A DNA stretch of 5,311 nucleotides. It comes from an uncultured Phycisphaerales bacterium. Its GTDB lineage: Bacteria > Planctomycetota > Phycisphaerae > WQYP01. The position numbers and the translations under genes were made by a program. Under the pieces are notes generated by a model, which saw nothing but the letters and a program-made list of their open reading frames with translations, had not been told where the DNA came from and ran no database searches. Shown piece by piece: positions 1-4,881 of the stretch; positions within the stretch are counted from its first letter, which is position 1; each line of letters opens with the position of its first letter. The stretch is taken from positions 1 to 5,311 of the forward strand of contig CALCHA010000230.1 in assembly GCA_937901265.1 (NCBI GenBank), in the 5' to 3' direction.

Positions 1-287
1 TGGAGGGCTTTGGCGACTTCGTAGTGGAAATCGACGTGGCCGGGGGTGTGGATGAGGTTAAGCATGTACTTTTTGTGGGTGTCGGGGTGGGTATAAGAGA
101 CGGTGACGGCAGAGGCCTTGATGGTGATGCCGCGTTCTTTTTCAAGGTCCATGTCGTCGAGAAACTGTGCTTCCATCTCGCGCTGGGTGATGGCCCCGGT
201 GCGTTCGAGCAGGCGGTCGGCGAGCGTGGACTTGCCATGGTCGATGTGGGCGATGATGCAGAAGTTACGGATTTCAAACTCGGGCAT
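1..287 (-). CDS. lepA: Elongation factor 4 (LepA), N-terminal part, cut by the left edge
   Basis: Translating GTPase that binds the ribosome and is thought to help back-translocation or ribosome assembly; cytosolic or membrane-associated. The window shows residues 1-95 of a protein usually near 600 aa. Seen: the opening [20 protein letters not shown], which carries the P-loop (G1) AHIDHGKST at residues 13-21; ERGITIK at 51-57, containing the switch I (G2) threonine; and the switch II region [10 protein letters not shown] at 78-87 with the catalytic-type His84. The start at 287 is chosen because family members begin a few residues before IRNFCIIAH and no other good start codon lies in frame upstream. 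No strong Shine-Dalgarno directly precedes it. Odd: residue 80 is His where translational GTPases have the Asp of DTPGH. EF-G, IF2 and TypA are less likely, since the [21 protein letters not shown] wording is characteristic of EF-4. Confidence 0.95.
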   Translation of the reverse strand, partial: MPEFEIRNFCIIAHIDHGKSTLADRLLERTGAITQREMEAQFLDDMDLEKERGITIKASAVTVSYTHPDTHKKYMLNLIHTPGHVDFHYEVAKAL

Positions 288-322
288 GGGACGGTGACTC
301 AGTAAGGTGTGGGCAGCAAGGC

Positions 323-351
323 ATTGTAGCGTTACCTCCGGGGGGTTGCAC
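323..351 (-). promoter_or_regulatory. Candidate lepA promoter
   Basis: On the minus strand TACAAT (323-328, five of six matches to the -10 consensus) lies 17 bp from GTGCAA (346-351, three of six matches to the -35). Transcription would start near 316 and leave about 29 nt of leader before the lepA ATG. The weak -35 keeps this tentative. The -10 overlaps the ATG of a possible upstream mini-ORF, and the two readings compete. Confidence 0.3.
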
Positions 352-371
352 GCGGCCATGCTTTGCGTGAA

Positions 372-385
372 GGTCCCGAAGGACC
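372..385. other. Perfect 5-bp hairpin GGTCC-CGAA-GGACC in the divergent spacer
   Basis: GGTCC (372-376) and GGACC (381-385) are exact reverse complements around a CGAA loop, in the spacer between lepA and the small lipoprotein ORF. It has no T-tract on either side, so it does not look like a finished intrinsic terminator. It could lie in a long lepA leader, or be chance in GC-rich DNA. Confidence 0.3.
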
Positions 386-401
386 GGGCAGGGCGGCCCT
401 G

Positions 402-431
402 TTCTCCGACCGTGGAGGGACCGGATATGAT
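402..431 (+). promoter_or_regulatory. Candidate promoter of the small lipoprotein ORF
   Basis: TATGAT (426-431) matches five of six bases of the -10 consensus. An 18-bp spacer separates it from TTCTCC (402-407), a poor -35 with three matches. Transcription would begin near 438, just ahead of the AAGGAG ribosome-binding site at 448-453, so the geometry suits the ORF starting at 461. Confidence 0.3.
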
Positions 432-460
432 CGGGGGCGACTTGATGAAGGAGCGTTCTG

Positions 461-586
461 ATGGGCCGCATGATCCTGGCGATGCTGGTGGTGGGCGCGG
501 CGGTGGCGGTGGGCGGCTGCTGGACGCCGCACCTGCCGCAGCCGCGTCCGCCGGTGATCATTTCGCAAGCGGGGGTTGCGCCATGA
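461..586 (+). CDS. Small putative lipoprotein, 41 aa
   Basis: Not a recognised family. The ORF starts with [20 protein letters not shown]: a short basic start, a hydrophobic run at about residues 4-18, and a lipobox-like V-G-G-C with the candidate lipidated Cys at residue 20. The mature part would be only about 22 residues, rich in proline (PHLPQPRPP), with no charged enzyme-like motif. Support for translation is good for so short an ORF: AAGGAG at 448-453 sits 7 nt before the ATG, and a -10-like TATGAT lies upstream. It is divergent from lepA. Its TGA (584-586) is separated by one base from the stop of the pectinesterase on the other strand, so there is no room for a terminator between them. 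It could be an entericidin-like or envelope-anchored peptide, but the sequence shows no more than a short lipoprotein. Seeing the Cys and ribosome-binding site is direct; function is unknown. Confidence 0.6.
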   Translation: MGRMILAMLVVGAAVAVGGCWTPHLPQPRPPVIISQAGVAP

Positions 587-587
587 A

Positions 588-2237
588 TCAGTCGACGACG
601 AGGCGGGTTTTCACGGTGACGGTTTGGCCATTGCCCTGGATGACGGCGGCGTATTCACCGGCATCGGCGGCCTTGATGCCGGGGAGGGTCAGCGTCAGGC
701 CGGTCTTGCCGGGAAGGTCCTGACCGGCGCGCTGCCACTGAACGGTGGGAGGCGGAACGCAGAGGACCGGGGCACGCAGCAGTGTGTCGCTTCCGGCTGC
801 GGCATGGATCGAGGTCTCGGGCATTGCCAGCGGACCAAGTTGCGGCTTCCAGTCGCCTCCGAGGACCCACGCGGGATCGGAATAGTGGGCGATGGTTTCC
901 GCATCGCCGGGCTGCTGCAACTGCTTCGACACCGCCAGCCGCTTGGACACATCCACCGGCTTTCCCGATGGATCGCGGCGATTGTATTCCCAGAAATTGA
1001 TGTCGGGGGCCTCGTGCGCACTGGCGATCCGCCACGCCACGGTGCTGACGGCCGGGGTCAGGACGCACTTCAGCAGCACCACTTCGCTGCCGGGGAAGCG
1101 CAGGGGTTCGATGCGTGAGAGCATGTTGTTCACGACGCCCTCCGCACCATCAAAGAGGCAGTCTTTGTAGACGTAGCCGTGGTGGGTGGCGGGGTTGCGA
1201 ATCTGGGTGTAGTAGGCCCCCGAGCGCAGGGACCTGGCGTGCACATTCTCGAAGAAGCAGGGGCCGGTGCCCCACATGAAATCGACGTCGCCCTCGATGA
1301 AGCAGTCGGAGATGTAGGCTTGCCCGTTGATTTGCAGGGTGTCCTGGAAGGAGTAGAGGTCGCAATTCGTGAGGATGGCGTGGGCCGCGGCCGTGCCGTT
1401 GAGGATGAGTGCCTCGGCCTGGGAACCGCCTTTGGGGGTGGTGTTGTGGAGGGTGAGGTTGGCGATGGTGAGGTCGGTGACGCGGTGGGCGAGGAACATG
1501 CCGCGGCGATAGACGGAGCCGGTGCGTGCGGGGGCGGTGGCGGGGTTGGCGCCGGGGGCGAAGGGGTTGCCGTTGGAGTTGTTATTGAACTTGTCGTTGT
1601 TGGGGTATTCGATGATGGTTTTTTGACGGTCGTCGCCGAGGAAGGTGAGGTGGTTGCGGTTGAGGATGCAGACGATTTCTTCGTAGGTGCCCTTGCCAAT
1701 CTGAATAGTGATCGGGGTGTTGTTGCCTTGAGGGACGGCGTCGATCGCCCCCTGGACGGAGGCGAAATCGCCGGTGCCATCGGCCTGCACGTGGATCAGG
1801 TCATGGACCACCGGCGGCGCGTCTTTGGTGGAGAAAGTCCAGGCGGTTTGGCCAGTGATGGCGGGGATGTCGCCGATGGCGCCGGCGTCGATGGTGACAT
1901 AGTAATGTTTGTGATACTGGAGGGGCTGCTGGAGGGCGATGATGGCGGAGTTGCCGCTGATGATGACGGGGCGGTAGGTGAAGTTCTGCAGGCCGCCGAT
2001 GGTTTTGGATTTGGTCTGGGTCACATCGATGGATTCCACGAGCGCGCCGTCGGCGGCATCATGGACTTCGATATGGCCGGTGCCGAGTTTCGGGGGGGTA
2101 TCAAAGGTGATGCGCAGGGGCACGTCGACGCAGACGTTGGGGGCGGCGGGCAGGGGGAAAAGCGTGGGCTGCTGGGCCTGCGCCGCGGTCGCCGCCAGCA
2201 ACCATGCCACCGCCGGAATGACAGAGCGCGTTCGCAT
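588..2237 (-). CDS. Secreted pectinesterase with N-terminal Ig-like (Big_5/SbsA-type) and C-terminal Ig-like domains
   Basis: Predicted to remove methyl esters from pectin, giving pectate and methanol, outside the cytoplasm; 549 aa. Residues 1-21 form a signal peptide (basic start, hydrophobic core AVAWLLAATA, cleavage at AQA|QQP). Residues 23-140 resemble a bacterial Big_5/SbsA-type domain ending in TAWTFSTK. The pectinesterase beta-helix spans about 146-460: DGTGDFASVQGAIDAVP, then GTYEE (183-187), Gln273 in SQAEAL, QDTL with the acid/base Asp299, and GDVDFMWG with the nucleophile Asp319. The usual LGRPW motif is replaced by LSRIEPLRFPGSEVV, whose Arg375 may serve as the substrate Arg. Residues 476-549 look like an Ig-fold module (VQWQRAG, then DAGEYAAV). 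An Asn-rich loop lies at 213-225. The ATG at 2237 is preferred because GGAGG (2243-2247) lies 5 nt upstream; a TTG 30 nt further up falls in the likely -10 box. Divergent from the ThuA-domain gene. Exact substrate is inferred; carbohydrate esterase family 8 is the natural assignment. Confidence 0.88.
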   Translation of the reverse strand: MRTRSVIPAVAWLLAATAAQAQQPTLFPLPAAPNVCVDVPLRITFDTPPKLGTGHIEVHDAADGALVESIDVTQTKSKTIGGLQNFTYRPVIISGNSAIIALQQPLQYHKHYYVTIDAGAIGDIPAITGQTAWTFSTKDAPPVVHDLIHVQADGTGDFASVQGAIDAVPQGNNTPITIQIGKGTYEEIVCILNRNHLTFLGDDRQKTIIEYPNNDKFNNNSNGNPFAPGANPATAPARTGSVYRRGMFLAHRVTDLTIANLTLHNTTPKGGSQAEALILNGTAAAHAILTNCDLYSFQDTLQINGQAYISDCFIEGDVDFMWGTGPCFFENVHARSLRSGAYYTQIRNPATHHGYVYKDCLFDGAEGVVNNMLSRIEPLRFPGSEVVLLKCVLTPAVSTVAWRIASAHEAPDINFWEYNRRDPSGKPVDVSKRLAVSKQLQQPGDAETIAHYSDPAWVLGGDWKPQLGPLAMPETSIHAAAGSDTLLRAPVLCVPPPTVQWQRAGQDLPGKTGLTLTLPGIKAADAGEYAAVIQGNGQTVTVKTRLVVD

Positions 2238-2263
2238 GGGCACCTCCACTGTGAAAGAGGGTC

Positions 2264-2292
2264 GCAATTATGCGTCGTTCAGGGCATTATGC
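2264..2292. repeat. Duplicated near-palindromic ATTATGC element between divergent genes
   Basis: ATTATGC occurs at 2267-2273 and again at 2286-2292. The first copy sits in GCAATTATGC (2264-2273, near-palindrome); the second in GCATTATGC (2284-2292, a perfect palindrome around a central T). The centres are about 19-20 bp apart, close to two helical turns, and each half overlaps a promoter-like hexamer of the pectinesterase. The spacing fits a paired operator for a dimeric regulator. That reading is inference, because the copies may simply be AT-rich promoter hexamers. Confidence 0.35.
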
Positions 2293-2294
2293 AA
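2267..2294 (-). promoter_or_regulatory. Candidate pectinesterase promoter
   Basis: Minus strand: TTGCAT (2289-2294) as -35, 16-bp spacer, CATAAT (2267-2272) as -10 with five of six consensus bases. Transcription would start near 2260, leaving a leader of about 22 nt that contains GGAGG at 2243-2247 before the ATG at 2237. This layout is a main reason for rejecting the TTG codon at 2265-2267 as the start. A plus-strand pair (TCGCAA 2262-2267, CATTAT 2285-2290, 17-bp spacer) could serve the ThuA-domain gene but is weaker. Confidence 0.4.
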
Positions 2295-2337
2295 AGGAAT
2301 GTCCGGTTTGGCGTGAAGCTGCCCAAGGAGGGATTCC

Positions 2338-3291
2338 ATGATTACCCGTCGCACTGCGGTCACTGCCCTGGCCGCCGCCGCTCTTTCACCGCTTGCGCGC
2401 TGGTTGCCGGCGCAAACGCGGCCGACGGGCAAGCGGCTGCTGTTTTACACGCGGTCGCAGGATTTTCCGCATCCGGCCGTGACGCGGCAGAAGGGTGAGG
2501 AGCTTGCGTGGGGCGAGCGTCTGCTCAAGGCTTGGGCGGAGAAGGCGGGCTATACCATCGACGTTTCCAAGGATGGCGGGCTGTTCAATCCGGACAAGAT
2601 CGGGGTGTATGACGCCTTCATCTTCTACACCACGGGCGACCTGACGCTGCCGCCGGGGACGCGGTTTAAGGGAGGCGACGACACGCCGCCGATGACGGCG
2701 GCCGGCAAGAAGGCGCTGCTGGAGGCGATCGAAAACGGGAAGGGGTTCGTGGGGATTCATTCCGCGACGGACACGTTTCACAGCAAGGCGAACGACCGCG
2801 TGGTGCGTTCGGAAAAGGGAGAGGAAGTCGATCCCTACATTGCAATGCTGGGCGGGGAGTTTCTTGCGCATGGTTCGCAGCAGAATGCAAAGATCCGCAT
2901 GGTGGATGGGACCTTCGCGGGCCTTGACCACCTGAAGGATTTTGAGAAAAACGAGGAGTGGTACTCGCTGGTGAACCTGGCTCCGGACATGCATGTGATC
3001 GGGGTGCAGGAGACCGGGACGATGAAAACGAATGCCGCGGGGAAGCGGGAGTGGCAGTACCAGCGGGCCCCCTATCCGGAGACGTGGGCGCGCAATCATG
3101 GCAAGGGGCGGGTGTTCTCCACGTCGATGGGGCATCGGCAGGATGTGTGGGAGTCGGAGATTTTTCAGAAGTTGTTGATGGCGGGCATTGCCTGGACGAG
3201 CGGCGTGGTGGAGGGCAAGGCGACGCCGAACCTCAAGGAGGCGTGTCCGGATCTTGAGGAGAAGTCGCCGGCCAACGCTCCGGGCAGGTGA
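2338..3291 (+). CDS. ThuA-like domain protein, probably exported by the Tat system
   Basis: Member of the ThuA-like family (glutamine-amidotransferase-like fold; named for a Sinorhizobium trehalose-utilization protein and linked to sugar metabolism); the reaction here is unknown. 317 aa. The start MITRRTAVTALAAAALSPLA has a twin-arginine and a hydrophobic run, with a possible cleavage after LPA (residues 23-25), suggesting Tat export. The ThuA domain covers about 33-288: KRLLFYTRSQDFPHPAV (32-48), the strand YDAFIFYTTGDL (91-102), the hallmark GKGFVGIHSATDTFH (134-148), MLGGEFLAHG (170-179), and GKGRVFSTSMGHRQDVW (255-271). An acidic and proline-containing tail follows. The ATG is set by AAGGAGGG at 2325-2332. 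It is divergent from the pectinesterase and 103 bp upstream of the aminotransferase in the same direction. Export and shared upstream DNA suggest a role in handling sugars released outside the cytoplasm; that is inference. Such proteins are abundant in PVC bacteria. Confidence 0.85.
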   Translation: MITRRTAVTALAAAALSPLARWLPAQTRPTGKRLLFYTRSQDFPHPAVTRQKGEELAWGERLLKAWAEKAGYTIDVSKDGGLFNPDKIGVYDAFIFYTTGDLTLPPGTRFKGGDDTPPMTAAGKKALLEAIENGKGFVGIHSATDTFHSKANDRVVRSEKGEEVDPYIAMLGGEFLAHGSQQNAKIRMVDGTFAGLDHLKDFEKNEEWYSLVNLAPDMHVIGVQETGTMKTNAAGKREWQYQRAPYPETWARNHGKGRVFSTSMGHRQDVWESEIFQKLLMAGIAWTSGVVEGKATPNLKEACPDLEEKSPANAPGR

Positions 3292-3394
3292 GATTCAGTC
3301 ACATCGGCAGTGCCGGTGGCAAGCGGGTCGCGAGCCCAAGCTGCGTCGTGCCGGGAACAAGCGTCTTTTTTGACAAAATAACGAGGCAACATTC

Positions 3395-4549
3395 ATGAAT
3401 TCCTTCATCGCGCAGCGCGCTCTCGACATCGACGCCTCCGGCATTCGCAAGGTGTTCGACCTTGCCGCCAAACTGAAGGACCCGATCAACCTTTCGATCG
3501 GGCAGCCGGACTTCGACGTCCCCGAGGCGCTGAAGGAAAGGGCCATCGACGCCATTCGTTCGGGCAAGAACCGCTACACACCGACGCAGGGCGTGGGTGG
3601 CCTGCTGGACAAGGTGAAAGCGAAGGTGTCGCACGACACCGGCTGGTCGGATCCCGCGGCCCTGATTCTTTCGGGCACTTCCGCCGGCCTGATGCTGGCG
3701 ATGTTCGCCACGCTGAATCCCGGCGACGAGGTGCTCTTTCTGGATCCCTACTTCGTGATGTACAAGCACCTGCCGAAGTTGTGCGGCGCGGTGCCGGTGG
3801 CGGTCGATTCCTATCCCGATTTTCGTTTCCACGCGGAGCGCATCGAAGCGGCCATCACGCCGCGCACCAAGATGCTCATCCTCTGTTCGCCCAACAATCC
3901 CACCGGCATCACGCTCACGCAGGCGGAGCTGGAAGCTGCGGCGGCGATTGCGAAGAAGCACCACCTGCTGGTCATCAGCGACGAAATCTACGACGCCTTC
4001 TGCTATGGCCCGCATCTCTCTGTGGCCAAGCTGCTCCCGGACCAGTGCATCCTCCTGAAGGGTTATTCCAAGACCTACGGCATGACCGGGTGGCGGCTGG
4101 GTTACGCGGCCGCGGGCGGCGAGGCCAAGGCCGTGATCGAACAGATGACCAAGCTTCAGCAGTACACCTTCGTGTGCGCGCCGAGCATGGTGCAGTACGC
4201 GGCCCTGGACACGGTGGCGGGGGACACGGAGGGGCACGCGGGCGGGGTGGACATGACGCCGCAGATCGACGCCTATCGCCGCAAGCGCGACCGGGTGGTG
4301 GAGGGGCTGGGGGAGCTGCTGGAGATCAACGCGCCCGGCGGGGCCTTTTACGCCTTCCCCAAGGTGCCGCAAAAGGTGACAGCGACGGAGTTTGTGGCCC
4401 GGGCGATCGAGCGGAACGTGCTCATTATCCCGGGCAACGTCTTCTCCGCCAGGGACACCCACTTTCGTCTGAGCTACGCCACCAGCGACGAAAAGCTGGA
4501 CCGGGGAATTTTGATTCTTCGGGAACTCGCGGCGGAGCTGAGCCGTTAA
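3395..4549 (+). CDS. Class I/II PLP-dependent aminotransferase (aspartate-aminotransferase-like)
   Basis: Cytosolic fold-type I transaminase moving an amino group between an amino acid and a 2-oxo acid with pyridoxal phosphate; 384 aa, normal for the family. Seen in order: INLSIGQPDFDVPE (31-44), RYTPTQG (60-66), the SPNNPTG motif with Asn168, SDEIY with Asp196 (pyridine nitrogen) and Tyr199, SKTYGMTGWRLG with Schiff-base Lys226 and phosphate-binding Arg234, GGAFYAFP (315-322), and FRLSYA with Arg358 as the likely carboxylate-binding residue. All key residues are intact. The ATG is preceded by GAGG (3383-3386) with 8 nt spacing. Odd: residues 274-289 (VAGDTEGHAGGVDMTP), a glycine-rich stretch, seem to lengthen the loop before DAYRRKRD; the nearby codons are richer in GGGG runs than the rest of the gene. 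The exact substrate (aspartate, alanine, aromatic or other) cannot be read from motifs. No clear terminator separates it from the ThuA-domain gene. Confidence 0.93.
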   Translation: MNSFIAQRALDIDASGIRKVFDLAAKLKDPINLSIGQPDFDVPEALKERAIDAIRSGKNRYTPTQGVGGLLDKVKAKVSHDTGWSDPAALILSGTSAGLMLAMFATLNPGDEVLFLDPYFVMYKHLPKLCGAVPVAVDSYPDFRFHAERIEAAITPRTKMLILCSPNNPTGITLTQAELEAAAAIAKKHHLLVISDEIYDAFCYGPHLSVAKLLPDQCILLKGYSKTYGMTGWRLGYAAAGGEAKAVIEQMTKLQQYTFVCAPSMVQYAALDTVAGDTEGHAGGVDMTPQIDAYRRKRDRVVEGLGELLEINAPGGAFYAFPKVPQKVTATEFVARAIERNVLIIPGNVFSARDTHFRLSYATSDEKLDRGILILRELAAELSR

Positions 4550-4564
4550 GGAGGGGTAAGCTCC

Positions 4565-4648
4565 ATGTCCGGCCAGGCAGGTGTTGCGACCCACTTGCAG
4601 GGCGTCCGGTACAGGGTATGGCGTTATCGGCGTCTCACGCAACGATGA
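4565..4648 (+). CDS. Possible 27-aa mini-ORF after the aminotransferase
   Basis: A 27-codon frame (begins MSGQAGVATHLQG, ends YRRLTQR, basic C-terminus). Its Shine-Dalgarno-like GGAGG (4550-4554) directly follows the TAA stop of the aminotransferase, so translational coupling is possible. Against it: GGAG (4550-4553) can pair with CTCC (4561-4564) and hide that site, and the frame runs through a long inverted repeat that is better explained as RNA structure. No family is recognised; it may be a leader peptide or chance. Confidence 0.2.
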   Translation: MSGQAGVATHLQGVRYRVWRYRRLTQR

Positions 4649-4654
4649 CCTGCC
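4576..4654. repeat. Long bulged inverted repeat, candidate structured RNA
   Basis: GGCAGGT-GTTGCG (4576-4588) pairs with CGCAAC-GATG-ACCTGCC (4638-4654): 13 perfect base pairs broken only by a four-base bulge (4644-4647). The 49-nt interior can form a smaller hairpin in which CCGGTAC faces GTATGG around an AGG loop. It is flanked by GGAG/CTCC (4550-4564) and AGGG/CCCT (4668-4681) hairpins. There is no T-tract, so it is not a classic terminator. The asymmetric bulge argues for an RNA element (cis-regulatory or small RNA) over a DNA-binding site. I could not match it to a riboswitch class, SRP RNA or RNase P RNA. The stretch 4550-4681 holds no recognisable protein gene. Confidence 0.45.
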
Positions 4655-4681
4655 CAGAGAGAAGGAAAGGGCGCAATCCCT

Positions 4682-4870
4682 ATGTTTCCCGAGATGTCCC
4701 CCGATATGTCCCCCGCGACCTCGCCGGGTATGTCTTCTGACGATGAAAAGTTCTGTCGGCAGGTGGCCAAGGTCTCTCACGCCAGGAAGTTACCCACGCC
4801 GCGCAGGGTCCGCATCGCCAAGATGCTGAAGGTCAAAGAGGAACCGCGGCGGCCGCTGGGTCAGCCGTGA
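4682..4870 (+). CDS. Hypothetical small protein, 62 aa
   Basis: Not recognised. The N-terminus is a low-complexity Met-Ser-Pro stretch (MFPEMSPDMSPATSPGMSSD) coded partly by a tandem GATGTCCCCC-like repeat. The rest is strongly basic (KVSHARKLPTPRRVRIAKML, then KVKEEPRRP), with no signal peptide or membrane segment. For: third codon positions are mostly G or C as in neighbouring genes, and the TGA (4868-4870) falls at the tip of a hairpin opposite the stop of the converging deacetylase gene. Against: no Shine-Dalgarno at normal distance (AAGGA at 4662-4666 is 15 nt away), and an AGGG/CCCT hairpin abuts the ATG. It might bind nucleic acid given its charge, but this is only a composition remark. 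Confidence 0.33.
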   Translation: MFPEMSPDMSPATSPGMSSDDEKFCRQVAKVSHARKLPTPRRVRIAKMLKVKEEPRRPLGQP

Positions 4871-4881
4871 CGCGCGGCCGC
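4849..4881. terminator. Candidate bidirectional hairpin terminator at converging stops
   Basis: Two copies of the palindrome GCGGCCGC (4849-4856 and 4874-4881) pair as an 8-bp all-GC stem. Inside, GTCA (4860-4863) pairs with TGAC (4868-4871) around GCCG. The minus-strand stop of the deacetylase (4861-4863) and the plus-strand stop of the 62-aa ORF (4868-4870) both sit in this inner stem. Neither side has a T-tract, so termination efficiency is uncertain. Confidence 0.4.

Noticed and set aside
2238..2267. TTG start at 2267 giving a pectinesterase ten residues longer
   Set aside because: The TTG lies in the likely -10 hexamer and has no clear ribosome-binding site, whereas the ATG at 2237 has GGAGG 5 nt upstream and starts a normal signal peptide.
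1179..2498. A 439-codon open frame on the plus strand across the pectinesterase gene
   Set aside because: It is antisense to a gene with clear signal peptide and catalytic motifs, its product is a low-complexity Gly/Val/Asp-rich translation, and such shadows are expected in GC-rich DNA.
3311..3371. Possible intrinsic terminator between the ThuA-domain gene and the aminotransferase
   Set aside because: A short TGCC/GGCA hairpin (3311-3321) and a T-run (3366-3371) exist, but they are about 45 bases apart and no stable stem abuts the T-run; GCGTC near it is a direct, not inverted, repeat.
3370..3375. Perfect -35-like TTGACA just upstream of the aminotransferase
   Set aside because: A 17-bp spacer would put the -10 at 3393-3398 across the start codon, where the bases do not resemble TATAAT; taken as chance.
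4576..4681. SRP RNA, RNase P RNA or a known riboswitch in the structured region
   Set aside because: GAAGGAAAGGG superficially recalls SRP and RNase P motifs, but the surrounding conserved bases and helices of those RNAs are absent, and no riboswitch core was recognised.
3299..4780. A 493-codon open frame on the minus strand across the aminotransferase
   Set aside because: The plus-strand aminotransferase has every family motif intact; the antisense product is Arg/His-rich with no recognisable domain.
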